64,000 nt of DNA from contig CAJQUW010012964.1 in NCBI GenBank assembly GCA_907163375.1, positions 248,001 to 312,000 on the forward strand, read 5' to 3'. The DNA comes from Prostheceraeus crozeri (Eukaryota; Platyhelminthes; Polycladida; Euryleptidae). A program made the translations under genes and the position numbers. The notes under the pieces were generated by a model. It was not told the origin of the DNA and did not search any database. It worked only from the letters and a program-made list of their open reading frames with translations. Positions 1 to 12,644 of the stretch are shown here, piece by piece. Numbering within the stretch: the stretch's first letter is position 1; every line of letters begins with the position of its first letter.

Positions 1-2229
1 TAAACAAGCAATAGGCCTGCCATTATTGAGTCGCACAAGCAATCCATCACCCATCAAAATGTAAAAACTTGATTTGTATTTTCTTATGCTTATTGTGCAA
101 CTAATACCTATCAAAATAATAAGTTACATCAACACAATCATGATGTTTTTCTGAAACATCGATATCAATACTGATCATGATGTCAATGTGATCTGGATTA
201 TGAAGCTTGCAAAGTCTTGTCCTCATTTAATTGTTTAGATTCATTAAAATCTTGATTAGAGTGACGTATTTTACTAAAATGCAATACTGAAATGATGCTC
301 AGTATATATGTAAAAGCCAATAACTTTGCACGGTATCGAAGAAGTACAAACAGAAGTGATTATACATGTACATATTCATAGGTAATTACTAAATGAAAGA
401 AATATGGATATCAGACTTTCATTTATGAATAAACACTTGTCAATTGCCAAGCTAGTACTTCTCATGTACTTTATCATGATGATATTGGTATTCAAACATG
501 AATGACTTCAATGGACAACATTTGCTTCGTCAAAATAATAGGATATTTCGCATTGAATTCAGGTGAAAACATGCGACTTAAAAGATTAAACTTCATATCA
601 ACTTTCAATCAACAAATCGAATTCTGAGATAACAGTCCACAACTTTAAGTTTGATATTCAGCAGAAATCTTGTGGAGGAAGCTTTTAAATCATTATTTGC
701 TCTGAGAATTTGCCGGTAAAAGGGATAGACAATTTCGTGTTCGATAATGACGGGATTTTCCGATGCGGCAATTAATGGTGAGGTATGCACAAATCATTCA
801 TTCTCATTTCAAAGTTGCTCTGCGATCTGAAACTCATTTCCTGACAGGTTTTGACTCACACTCTGGCAATAAATTGGTTGAAACAGAGGAATAATTTCAC
901 AGAAATCAATTAGACAACTGATTTCTGTGGGCTATCAGAACAAAGAGCTTTCTACGATTAGGAACACGAGGTTTTGTCACTTTTCAGCTTATTATTCCCG
1001 TTTACTTTCGATAAAGTTTCCGTTAACGGAGGTGAGCAGGAACATTTTCATATCAGCCACAATTTTGCAGAAGATTGTAAAGTAATTTCATCCACGAATG
1101 GAATTCCGAAAGATTGAAATTAAGTTTTCACAGGCATACAATAACGCCAGAAGCTTCAGGTCCAGATGACAGAGAGACACAAAGACACCGGAATCGTCTG
1201 GCGTTGTCTCATTTTTGTGTACAAATTTAGTATTAAATATTTTGATGATAAGATTGCGCAATTCGGAAGACAGCTGATATCTCTTGTATTTAGTTTTGAA
1301 TTACGGCTCGCTCATTGACATTTCATATACAAAGTTATAACACTTCTACTTTCCATAGAAGCTGATCTTAGATCTTATTTCAAATACAACTTCGAATTTG
1401 ATTGTATTAAGCTATATTCAAATACGGCTTCAATCAACCGATTGCTTTCCCAAGACCTCATAGCAAGTATTGAAATGTTAAGGCTCCAAAAGAAGGATTT
1501 CTGGTCTCTTGGCGCGATTAGATACTCATAGTCTAAAACTCAAAGCGTAGTCAACCACATTATTAATGTGAAGATGGCTTTTGTGTTTGGGGAATTACCA
1601 AGGAGATTCGACCTTATGGGCAATTATAGACGACATATCTCAGCCAATGCATTTAGGCCATTATGCATATAGATAGCATAAAATCTATATAAAATGGAAA
1701 GCGCAACATTTCTCAAATTCTATTCTTGTCACCTTTTCTGGCTTCAGTTGCTTTGTGAAGTAGGCTTCTCGCAACCAAAAGTTTATATTGTCAGCATCGC
1801 TTTATGTTGAAAATTGTTTTTGTCAGTGTTCCAAGATTTTAAATGTCTGTTTACTGGAGAATTTTTTGTTATTAAAATGATCTCTTCATCGGATGTTCAA
1901 ACGTCTATGTTGGATCCACATGTAGACAAATATTACGCATTTATTCATGCACAAATGTAATGTTTCTTTTGTGACAGATTTCATGTTCTATTTCTAAGAC
2001 ATTGGCCTAAATACATGTAGATCGACTTTTCCTGACCATTCGAACCCTCACATTTCCTCTTTTAAATACTATCTCGATTTCGTTATCAATCATGTTTGAT
2101 ATATAGGGGAACAGGAAATACAGCTTTTCTTCATGTTACGACGCTTTCTGTTCGCTTCTTTTGCAACAAAATTGTCAAGAAAAATTATGTTTATTTTAAT
2201 TTAGATAGCTGCACAAGGGAGGTAATTTG
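1..2229. other. AT-rich stretch, no gene recognised
   Basis: I see no convincing exon, RNA gene or bounded repeat. The one open frame above 60 codons (minus strand, 605-790) has no splice sites or domain I can recognise. Confidence 0.5.
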
Positions 2230-2310
2230 ATATAACCATTTTCAAAATAATTAAGCACTCCCTCTTTCTTTAAAGCCGAAATGTAAATATATTCAGGTAA
2301 CATAACACCC

Positions 2311-2342
2311 AACGTTTCGGTCGTCTTGACCTTTATCAAGAG
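2311..2342 (-). ncRNA. Decayed hammerhead-like core, left arm
   Basis: Read on the minus strand, the arm has TTGATAA, then a short stem AGGTC / GACC closed by AAGAC, then GAAAC. This matches the CUGAUGA - stem II - GAAA core of hammerhead ribozymes except for two substitutions in the first box. Stems I and III were not established, so activity is unlikely. Confidence 0.35.
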
Positions 2343-2704
2343 TTACACCCACAGAATTAGGCAAGTCGTCTCTTCTTCTGTTTGACTAGAAAGGAAACAT
2401 TGGAACATGTAGCATTAATGAAATGGCACAGTCTGCTGACATAATACCATAGCAATCGAACAATGAGCAGTCAGTTCAACATTAAGCACGCCAAATTGTG
2501 CGATGTTTCAGTGAATGTTATCAACCGGATCACACAGCACAGAGACACAGTCGATGTCAAGTTCTACAGAGAAGTTTCATTGAAACCAACTCTGAACCGC
2601 AAGCACGAACTCATTGAGACAGTGAGCGGTCATTCAATTAACACCGTATTCTATTTTGCTATTTAAAAGCTTGTCAAGCAACTTGCCTTTTCGTATGGGT
2701 GTAA

Positions 2705-2738
2705 CCCTTAATAAAGGTCAAGACTACAGAAACGCTGG
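2705..2738 (+). ncRNA. Decayed hammerhead-like core, right arm
   Basis: The plus strand carries TTAATAA, AGGTC, AAGACTAC, GAAAC in the same order as the left arm. Stem II is less complementary than in the left arm. It reads as a fossil copy of the same motif. Confidence 0.3.
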
Positions 2739-2822
2739 GTAAATGTTATTTTACCTGAATATATTTGCATTTCGGTATTAAAGAAAAAGGAAGTGTCTAA
2801 TTAATTTTGAAAATGGTTATAT

Positions 2823-4686
2823 GTTTATTTTATGCATGTGATTGAATTCCTTGTCGTGATGTTTGAAGGTCTCCTTTTTTGAGCATCTTTGAAAAAATCA
2901 ATTTCTGTTGGAAGACAGCGTAGTTTTTCAAATACAAACTCATGCTGATGCTGTAATATGATGAGAAGTGGATATTCGTGTTTCCGTGTTTTGTAATCAG
3001 ATGTCACAAATGATGGATTGTGCATCAAATATGAATAGACAACCTGAAAAACCAATTCATATCTGTGATAGTGGTCTAAGCCTTCACATACGCCTCTTCA
3101 GCAAGCCATACAGACAAGAACCATTAAAGAACGCTATTTTGGAACCGTGTAGAAAACATGTTGACGTGACCATCCTGATTGTAAAGCACGTTCAGCTTTA
3201 AATTATGGGGTATTGCTAGTGACTACACAAAGTCACCTTGAATATAATGGCAAGAGCAAATTCTTTTTAAAAATCGAATGTTTCTACTATTAGAGATCTG
3301 CCGAGTATTCATCCACTGTCAAGCCAATCCAATCTCAAACATGTAAAGGAAAAATTTTTGTTTCTTTTATAACCTAGGTTATTACTGTGTAAATTAGCTG
3401 TAAACCGGATGAATTTAGAACGTCATTTTGATTTAGCTGCTTTTCCATTGAAATCATTTGTCAACTTGCTTTTCCGAGTCCAAAATAGATCCGAATCCAA
3501 GACGTATTTGATCATAAGTGTTCCCTTTACACTAAAATATTCGGCATTCTATAATACTTTACTGATGTATTGTCAGTCATAAAAAGGACTTGAGATTAGC
3601 AATTTAGCGAATAAAAATATCTTTCTTTGCTGACTCGCTTTGTAGCTTTGTGTAGCTTTGCACATGAAATATCAAAGCGAGTTATGGCAAGATTGACTTT
3701 ATTATAAAATCAGTCTATACAATGCTGTACAATGTTCAGTACTTCGACGCAACCTTCAACAGTGATCGAAGTAAATCACTACCTCATGATTAGCCAATTG
3801 TTGTGTTCAACACCCAGTTTCGCATTGACTATGTTGGCAGAGTCTGAAAGAGAGAGGTAGGCAGAATAAATTGATGAATAATTTTCAAGAGGAACGCTTT
3901 GAGCGGCAACGAAGATGGAGTCCAGAGTCCTATCAAATTGTAGTACTACGGACTCCGATGTTATCTTTTGACCTAATAATTTGCTTCATCGTGCACTAAC
4001 AAATAATCGCATATGATGTTTGTTAGCAATCAAATTTCATGTCATTTTCAACATTTTGCTCACTTAATTCACTGCTTCAAAAGCATAATGCAAAGTGCGA
4101 ATATACTAATTATTACAAGAATGTAGACGATGCTTACACGGTAGACGGTGTTAGACATGGCTTGTCAGCTCTCCTGAGGTCAGTATCTCAGTAGCACACT
4201 AGGCTAAGCGTATTCCTTATGTCGAATTTGAATCTCATGATTGATGTTTATACAACATGAATATTAGCGTGCAGGGTTTAATAGAGAAATGGAATGCAAG
4301 CCAAATGGCTTCAACCCACTCAGAACATGAACGTTCAGTGGTCGCCCAATACGCTGTAGCCAGTAACGCTTGCCACTCGCGAACAGGCCTAATTCGAATA
4401 CCGTTTGTCGATTAGTTAAGCCGAGTCACTACGCTTTCAAAACGTTCAGAACAAGCGTGACTAGAATTTTCTAATATGATTCTTAGTATTTGATACTATA
4501 TATAATTTGACAGAGAATTCTAACAAATGCTTCGACTATGACTTCCGTTGAAACTATGACTTAGTTTGTCTTTTACTGAGACGTCGATTCAAATTTCATT
4601 GATAGCTGCTTCCTAATGGTTCTCCTTTATGAATACAAAGAAATGGATCTCATAAAATATTTACATCAACAGTAAGCTGCCTAATC
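2823..4686. other. No gene recognised
   Basis: AT-rich DNA between the inverted-arm element and the hAT element. I found no domain, splice-bounded exon or repeat boundary here. Confidence 0.5.
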
Positions 4687-5665
4687 CAGAGTTGGAAAAG
4701 TCGGAATTGGAATTGACGATATTTAAATCTACTGGAATTGGAATTGGAATTGACCTTGATAAACCTCAATTCCACTTTTTCGATAGACCTGTGATAAATC
4801 TATATGTACAAAAATTGAAATCACAGTACTCGGCCGTTGTGTCAACTGCACGCAGAGATAAGAGAGAGATGGATCGACAGAGAGAGCTTTATCCTATTGT
4901 TGAATAAAGGGTGTTAATTGCGGCTTCGATGGGCCTTCAGCCTCTGACTATGTTAATTCAGCGATTATTAAGCAAACAATGAAAAGACGATCATCTTTGT
5001 TCAATCTGTTATTTAGTTACTTATCAAGGAAGATAATTAATCAAACTAAAACAATTGTTGGATTTATTTCTTGATAGGATAAGCACAAAAATTGTAGATT
5101 AACTGAATTGTTGTGCACACGAAAAACAATTGGCTTGGAAAGAGGAAAATTTTACGCTGCATTAAAGGGCAGCAACCCTGTCAGTTCAAATCACAATATA
5201 GACACTGTCAAAAAATTTCTCTAATAATCAATGATTCAATTAAAATGGCAATTACATGAACTATTATTCAACTATTATTCAACCAATCACAACAATTAAC
5301 AATATCAATTTTTAAGAATATAGTTGGTATATAGATACGATGCGCAACGATAAAAGAAAAACTTTACATTTACAGTTCACTTCTTAATGCTGAATTCACT
5401 TCAATTCGATCGGACTCACTTATACCAAAATAATATCATAGATATCTTAAATATCAGTGTCACTTATACCGTCAATCAACATTCGCGCTCGATGGTGTGT
5501 TGCCGTGTACGCTGCTGTGTTGTTATTCTCTGGCAGGCAGTATTTGCTGTTATTTCTGCAGTTAAGTCACACCGCGAGAGCCCGAAGTTCTTCTAACAGC
5601 TACTTAAAATGTCGTATGTGTTGTTGTTGGTAGTTGCTGTTGTATCAATTTCTCATCGTTTCTAA

Positions 5666-6463
5666 TCGAATTAAGACACGACATGGTCAAAAAAAAATTC
5701 GAAGGATCCAGGAAACGGAAGATACCAAAGCTAAACAACTACCCTAGTGGAGAATCCTGTAAATAATTAGGTAATTAAAAGTCATGAACGAATGAATATA
5801 AATTGATGCTAACTTCATAGAGTAACCTACTCCAGTATAGAGTAGGGACTGAAATACGTATAAAGGCTAGTCGACTCAACTTAAGACGGGAAGGGAAATA
5901 AAATAATACTTATAAAAGATTTTATTTTACCATATAAGAACTGGAATAGGAGTTCGTCATGGACCTGACGAGAAGCTAACTTAGAAATAACAAAAGGTGA
6001 AAATAAGACAACTAAAAAACCAAAATTAAGTTTGCTATGTATGGAGTCATCAGGGAGGAACCATGTGGCTGCAACCTCCAACCTATACCACATGGCGGGG
6101 CCAGGCCAACCTTATCGAATGCACGACATGGAAGGTCTCTCCAAGACTGAGAAAACATAGCAGAATCTTACCGAAAATAATTTTTTTTGGAATTTCTAGG
6201 ACAAAAGGAAGCACATGAAACTGGAAGAGGTTTTCTTAGCCCAACATGCCAATGATGGATGGCATCTGGCGGGACGAAAACAACCGAACTTAAAAGCGAG
6301 GAACCTATTCTTTGAGAAGGACTTTATGCAAGAATTAACCAGCAAATTAGCCTTAAAACCCCTTCCTTTGAAGATATCAAAAATGCCCTTAGCTCTTGAT
6401 GTGAAGGCGGAAGCATCAGATGAAATCCTGGCGAGCCTGATGAGTTGGGCAGCAAAGATGTTA
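5666..6463. other. Segment present in hAT copy 1 but absent from copy 2
   Basis: Copy 2 joins directly from the sequence before 5666 to that after 6463, so this segment is either an old internal part lost from copy 2 or an insertion in copy 1. It holds the start of a 98-codon plus frame (6215-6511), with a stretch ASDEILASLMSWAAKML. That stretch loosely resembles SFEQFLANLISWVAKIF in a minus-strand frame at 8693-8914, outside the element. No family is recognised. Confidence 0.5.
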
Positions 6464-6984
6464 AATTTATACAAATTTTTGAGACTCGACGATAAAACCC
6501 CTTTCTTTTGAAAATTAAATGAGTTTCCTTTAATCTCTGTTCGTTAGCGTTCGACCCGACCACATGTCGTTCTTACGAATCGTCACGGAATTTTTAATCT
6601 CTTTTTTAACATGGACCATTAATCAGTTTTCATGATATCATTTTTATCGTCGTTTTTTCATTCATGAACAATCACGTTATTCGCACATTGAATTTCTTTC
6701 TTTTGTCAGTTTATTAATAGATTTATTCGCATCTCATCTCTCTCTCTCAGCGCGTTTGATTCTTTGCTGACCGTTAATTTTCTATTCTTTTCGAGATATT
6801 GAATATTTCGTTTACGAAACGAAAATGGCGTAGGCTGACCGGTTACACATGTACATGTACACAAAAGTATGAACTATGAACATAAGAACTCACATAGGAA
6901 CGACGCAGGGAACGGCACAGAGGAACAATGAGGATACAATACTAAGGGTACATGGGTTAGATTGAAACGAACAAACGTTAGATA

Positions 6985-8365
6985 CAGTGCCTGACAGCAA
7001 GTTTGCAAGTTTTGACTTTTTCCATATTTTCTGATGTCTTTCTCGTTTCTTTTTTTGATGAACCTTTTAGAAGCTATGAATTCTGTAAGTATGTTGCAAA
7101 TGTTGTTTTTTAAGTACAACGATGCTCATTATCTACTCTTGTAAGTAGTTTATTACAATTTATAAGTAGTGTAAACACATGAGCGAAAAACATAAAATTT
7201 TTTTAAAAAAATTGTAATTCATTGCTATTAAACTGACGCTCAGATATCATTGCATGCTTAAAAGCGTTGCATAGAAATTGATTAGAAATGCATAGAAGCA
7301 TTCACGTGATTAACATTTGTGACATAAACATAGCATTCATGACCTTTAGTGCATGAGTTTGTAAATTCAAAATGACTTGATTTAGGGTATTGTGAGGCGT
7401 AAATGTTGAACACTGTGCGTCAAAGATAACTGAATGTACAAATTTGATATTGCTGTTGATTGAAATTTGCTGAAAGAATTTGAAATCAAAGCGTATGGAT
7501 ATCTTGCGAACAACTTCAGCCTGTAAGTCAAAGAAGAAGCCATATCCTAGCAATTCACACGTGTCTCGACAATACCAATGGGCCCTTGACCACAGTCACA
7601 GGGATAGGGATCAGTGGAATAATGCAATCTTTATCGATGAGACTGTGATAGAACTTACAGATAGTTCTCCCCAATTCGTGAGGTGTGTAGAACGCTACCC
7701 TATGACCAACGAACACTTCCAATTGACAGTGAAACACACTAAAAAGGCTATGATTTGGGCCTACTTCTCAGCCAAGGTGTATGACGAAGTCACGTGGTCG
7801 ATGGTTTCATGGATTCTGACACTTACTTCAGCAAGATAATCAATAAAAGACTGGTATCCTGATGGCACAGGGACATTCCAACAGGACAATGCTGTCTGTC
7901 ATGTCAGCCGAAAATCAAAAGAAGAGTTTCGAAGTTTGGGCATCAATGTCATGGATTGGCCCCATGTAGCCCGGATGTTGATCCTATTGAAAACATCTGG
8001 ACAGTGGTCAAGAAACGAGTAAGCAAGAAGAAATCTCGCAACAAACGCGAGACCATATCACACTTCATTAAAATCTGGCATCGTGATGATGAGCTGGTGG
8101 CGGTATGCCAGTCTTTGATTATTTCAATGCCAAGACCTGTGAGAGCTCTTTTTCAGTCGAAGGACATCATACAAAGTAGTAATAACAAGATATCTATGTT
8201 ATTGTTTGCTTGAGCATTATCAATGTTCCAGTTGCATACCAGTGTTCATATGCAATATAAATAAGTATTGGCACCGATTTGAAGTTTTCATTCACATCGC
8301 ATTATGGAGATATTGACATACTAAGATAGAAATTTTGAAACTTACAAACTTGCTATCAGGCACTG
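6985..8365 (+). mobile_element. Tc1-like transposon nested in hAT copy 1
   Basis: It starts CAGTGCCTGACAGCAAGTTT and ends with the inverse (two mismatches over about 27 bp), flanked by TA on both sides (6983-6984, 8366-8367). The sister hAT copy has the unfilled site GATACATTAACAT at about 54909, which confirms the borders. Length is 1381 bp, normal for the family. The transposase inside is broken. Confidence 0.95.
7480..8213 (+). pseudogene. Tc1 transposase remnant, catalytic part
   Basis: DDE transposase of the Tc1/mariner superfamily, which cuts and rejoins the element at TA sites. The first aspartate lies in IFIDETVIEL (frame 7480-7839), the second in FQQDNA near 7877, and the glutamate in DVDPIENIW (frame 7956-8213), so all three catalytic residues survive. 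The frame is interrupted between about 7840 and 7955. The N-terminal DNA-binding helix-turn-helix region expected at about 7130-7480 is too decayed to read. Non-functional as it stands. Confidence 0.85.
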
Positions 8366-8548
8366 TACATTAGCATAACACACTATACGCGACATGCAAT
8401 TATCGGAATTGAATCTTAATGTGGAATTGGAATTGAATTGAACTGTTTTGACTGGAATTGGAATTGGATTTGGAATTGAAATTTCTGTTCTGGAATTGGA
8501 ATTGGAATCAAAAAATTTCAGTGGAATTTTTCCAACTCTGGCCTAATC

Positions 8549-9652
8549 CAATTTGCACTAAATGTCCACTGCAGGTTTTCCAAATGTGCATCACTCCTAT
8601 AGGACACAAACTTTAAAAATCCAAGTATTTAAGTTAAGATCTCCAAGAGAAAAACTTATACACCACGGAAGCCTATCATAAAGTTGGCGAGCTCAGATTT
8701 CCAGTGAGTCCACATATACTTTTCCGGACAGTATTATGACCCTAAATGGTAGCTTGAATATCTTTGCTACCCAACTGATCAGATTTGCCAGAAATTGTTC
8801 AAACGAATCTGCCATCGTGTCTAACGATTTTTCACTGTTTCCAAGAAAAGGGCTATAAAATTTATCCACTTGTGAAGCATCAGATGCTTCTAAAGACGTA
8901 GGTCGGGTCCACACCCTTCGTCACTGGCAGAACGCTTGATTATCACCCCTTGCACATTAGCCAAAAGAATTCTCAACCCCTACATTTTAGAACAATCTTC
9001 CTGTCTGACTTAAGTCTGTATGATGTTCACAATCAAATATTGATCGCAGAAAGTGCACTAATACATGTAGTATATTCAACATACATTCCTTAAAATCTTG
9101 TTATAATAATTAAATGTCATCTATCGCTTCAAAGGGTACGCATCAGATATTTTTATATGCGAAGTCTACATGTAGAAAGACATTTTGTATGGCTTACATT
9201 TATGCATTGCTATACTTCTAAACCCAATGCAAATGAGGTTCAATCCAAACGAATAAATTCGAGTTTGACATGATCATTAGGGGCTTTTATCCCGAAGTCA
9301 TCAGTGCGTTAAAAAATAAACCACAATCTCGTACAAACGTCTCCTAAACGTCATCAAAGGAATCCTTGGACGAACTCAACTTTGTTGTCCTATGTATCAC
9401 CGTCATGCAAACCTTACGTATAGAACTATTGCTATGGAAACGCTTTATCTGCGTCTATCGCACTTTTCTAGAAAAAGCATGCGAACATTCTTTGTAAACG
9501 TTCATAACTTAGGTCAAAAGTTCAAAGTAAAGTCATTTTTAGCTTCTGAAGGCTCGTTTCTGGGGCTCTGAGAGGCCCGGAAGTTTTTGACGCACTCTTG
9601 AATCTACCTTCATTTATGTACATGTATAGCCTGTATCGATCATGCGACTTAC
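8549..9652. other. No gene recognised
   Basis: Holds a 73-codon minus frame (8693-8914) with no assigned family. Otherwise AT-rich DNA without a visible repeat boundary. Confidence 0.4.
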
Positions 9653-9793
9653 TATGAACTGGAGTTCTGCCTCTGCCTGGAGATCGTCTTGACTTTGAAA
9701 ATTCGGGAACATTTGTTTGCTTGAGATTTGGGATGATAAGATCTCCTCGAGGAATACAGCGACTCAATGCTTTGTCATCGACGGAAACTTGTC
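9653..9793 (-). CDS. Probable internal exon of an unidentified host gene
   Basis: On the minus strand a 141-bp open segment is preceded by CTGATTTTCAG (acceptor) and followed by GTAAGTCGC (donor). It starts at the second base of a codon and ends after the first base of another, so it is a symmetric phase 1-1 exon. The peptide includes RCIPRGDLIIPNLKQTNV and then a basic SRRSPGRGR stretch, like a cytoplasmic or linker region. No domain is recognised and neighbouring exons were not found. The paired consensus splice sites are the main evidence; chance occurrence is possible. Confidence 0.4.
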
Positions 9794-11489
9794 CTGAAAA
9801 TCAGATTAAAATAATTCTCTTTTGCAGATCACAGAAAAAACATAATTGAATGCCATCCCGTATTTGAAGAGGTTTTGCCAGCTACCGTTGGTACAGTTTT
9901 GTATGAACAATCCCTTTTATGCTGCAGAGGTTCGAATTATGATTTATATATCATCTTTGTCCATATCATATTCCTGCTTTTTCCCTTGATAATTCAGAAA
10001 CTTTAAAGAAACATTTGGGAGAGGTAAAACTCCTCTATAAATGGAAATCCACTTAATTCGACTCAGTCATTTAATACCAAATATTTTCCGCTTTCATCAA
10101 TGGGCATTTTAACTCCTGAAGACTATGCAGTTGTGAAACTTACACCTGTCGCATTTATCCGCATTAGCTGCTATGACAACTTTTTTGGAAAAATGACGCA
10201 CACCACGCGTAGTAGATAATTCCTCTACTACTCGCATGGTGCTGCTCAATCACAACTATTGCGGAGACTATGCACGTGACACAATCACAAAATTAGCCTG
10301 GTCAATGTACTACGAGATGAAGGCATTTCATATAATAGTTGTTAGTTGTGTGTAATAACAGTCACTTCTGTAAAGTTTGGGTTGCAGCTAAACAGACTGA
10401 CCACCGGCCCGGTCCTGGCAATAAATTTTGAAGAACAGCCGGCCAGTTAGTGCAATTACGTCGTGAGTGTCATTTATTTTTGAATAAATTGTTTATTCAA
10501 TCAAAAGAATCATAACACTGCAAGAGTAAATGCAGCATAATTTATGAGACGTAGGTCACATGAAACAAATGTTGCGAACTGCTTCTGAAACTTGAGAAAC
10601 TATCAAATTGTACATGCAGTTTCAAACCCTGCCCTTCCTCAAACATATTCCAGCCCGCATGAATTTCGTGAATGAGAATCGTGTATTCCTTAATTAATTT
10701 GTCGCAAGATCACATCTTGAATTATTTCATTACATGGGATAGTTCATATAACATTTGGAGCTTGGGAGATGCAATGAATGTTTGGATTTCGATGCCACCA
10801 CATGTAACACCGGTAGAGCCTACTTCCGGAATATTTGACAGTGGATCGCGGGTCATGCGATAAGTTTTGATTGACGTTGTGCAGGTATAGAAAATAGGCT
10901 TGGAAGAGAAATGAAAAATTGATGACAAAAATTGAATGTTCGAGCATTTTTATACACTTAATAATACTGTATTGGTATAGGGGGATTATATTTATGATGA
11001 GGTCGGTTTGCCAACAAATGAACATGTGTTTTTATTGTCTGCTGGTTACCTCTTCAAGCAATACAGTATATATTTCGTGACAAAACAATATTTGGCGCAA
11101 TAGTATTGAAAGCTAGCTATATGAAATAATTTAACCTAGGTTTTGAAAATTCAATTTTTATGCTTGAAATCGGTGAGAATCAAATAAGCTGTCATGCAGT
11201 AAATCTGTGGAATACGATCTGAAACGGAAGACTAGACGAAAGCGTAAGCTGAAAGCGGAGGACTAGAGAGCCATGAAACGAGTTGGCCTACTGTGGCTAA
11301 GACATAAAAGGAGAGAGTGTTAAAGAAACAGAGTAAAAATTTAATTAATTGGTGATATACAAAGGATAGACTAGTGTAAAACTTAACTCATGTCTCTTTT
11401 GCACTCATTTCCGCCTTTGTGCTGATTTATTGAATCTTTCTTCGGCCGAATTAATGCACTTATTCCTGTGTTTACATACTAGCGAATTG
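9794..11489. other. No gene recognised
   Basis: Contains a short hairpin at about 10208-10232 (GTAGTAGA / TCTACTAC) and a G+C-rich patch at 10400-10450. Overlapping open frames at 10672-11025 on both strands show no recognised domain. Confidence 0.4.
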
Positions 11490-12180
11490 AGACGCAATAT
11501 TTAAGTAGTATGAAACATAATATATCGAACAGAATGAGAATTTTAGCTGATGGAACCTTAAGTTTCTTTTGATCTTTTATTTAAGACACTCGTTAAAATA
11601 ATTAGCTACCTATGATTGCATTCCACGGAAAATAAATATCATTGCGTAGAATTGATTTTAAAATGATTGGAATCATAGTACTCTTCAACAATTCAGTTTC
11701 ATACATGTGGATTAATTCTGCTATCTTTGGTGTTATTTTGGATTTCACGATTCACTAAACTGATTTTTACTTTTTATCTGAATTATCTGACGTATCAGTT
11801 ACTAAATGTCTTTGGTCATGATATTTTCGTCTTTCAGTGTCAGGTAATTTGTGACATGATCAAGCATATTATTGACGAGGTTGGAAGCTGAGGGCTGAGT
11901 CTTGTAATAATAGTCAGCCTTTGAAGTTGATTTCACAAATTATTGCCACTCCAAAAAAATCAGCCACTCGAAGAATTTGTAAGATACTATTCCTTCTTCT
12001 GATTTGCGATAACGATCGGTCAATTCCGTATTAATATCTTCAAAACAGCTAAAGATTGCAGATTCGCATGTGGTGCTAGGTAACAAGAGGAGTTCATATA
12101 ATAAAACCCGAAACTAAAATCACATTGGGGTTTATTTTATAATGAGTTGTTGCTCTACCTAATATGCAGTGCATACTATG
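11490..12180 (-). mobile_element. Old hAT family 1 copy I
   Basis: Aligns by eye along its length with the younger family 1 copies in reverse orientation: TAAGTAGTATGAAACA near the start, GATTTCACGATTCACTAAAC in the middle, CACATTGGGG near 12121, and an end GCTCTACCTAATATGCAG...CTATG at 12180. The left terminus is unclear (possibly near 11305). Divergence is much higher than between copies A, B and D, so it is an older insertion. Confidence 0.7.
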
Positions 12181-12644
12181 GTTTAGCCACTCTCCGGTTC
12201 ACGGAAATTCTGTTAATGGACATGCTAGAATGGCACAGTAGCATTAACATCTTTACTGTCGCTTCCCATCTTCAGAGCAAAAATGCCAACATATAGAATT
12301 CCCGAGTGACAACAATAAGACAGACTTTTGGACTTTACCGTCACATTCAATAGTCAACGGACTAATCCTTCAGTGATAAGAAAAACGCAAAAAAGTATTT
12401 ACTAGTCAACTGCGAGGATCAACCTCATCAAATTTCAAACTAAATTTCACCAAAAATGAAAGTATCGCATTAAGCGACGACTGCACATGCGGAGAAGCAT
12501 CCAAATGTCAAACCACCTGCAGAAATTATGCACAAATCAAAAGTTCCTGACAGAAATCAATTAGAAGGCGGGACGAAAAACGAATTTTCTGTCTCAAAGT
12601 GGTCTACATTTCAGACAAAATTTCGAAGCAAATCAAAAGAGTGA

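Larger units (their letters stand above)
2230..2822. mobile_element. Inverted-arm element resembling a Penelope terminal repeat
   Basis: Two diverged arms face each other: about 2230-2370 and, inverted, 2678-2822. Both carry the string CTTGACCTTTAT (plus strand on the left arm, minus strand on the right) next to an AACGTTTCGG-like block. This is the look of Penelope-like element terminal repeats, which are known to carry hammerhead ribozymes. The middle holds a 67-codon open frame (2463-2666, plus) of no recognised family. It could instead be a plain MITE; Penelope origin is inferred from the motif only. Confidence 0.45.
4687..8540. mobile_element. hAT-like transposon, family 2, copy 1
   Basis: The element begins CAGAGTTGGAAAAG and ends with an inverted version, TTTTTCCAACTCTG. 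It is flanked by a perfect 8-bp target duplication, GCCTAATC (4679-4686 and 8541-8548), as expected for hAT transposons. Both ends carry arrays of the hexamer GGAATT in the same orientation. A Tc1 element sits inside at 6985-8365; without it the copy is about 2.47 kb. Compared with the copy at 53401-55074 it has an extra stretch of about 0.8 kb (about 5666-6463). No hAT transposase is recognisable, so it is probably non-autonomous. Confidence 0.9.

Noticed and set aside
5814-5850. CATAGAGTAACCTACTCC...TATAGAGTAGGG as another micro-hAT
   Set aside because: Resembles family 1 ends, but no 8-bp flanking duplication is visible.
6215-6511. 98-codon frame read as a host gene
   Set aside because: It runs from the copy-specific segment across its junction into shared hAT sequence and has no recognised domain or splice sites; kept only as part of the hAT description.
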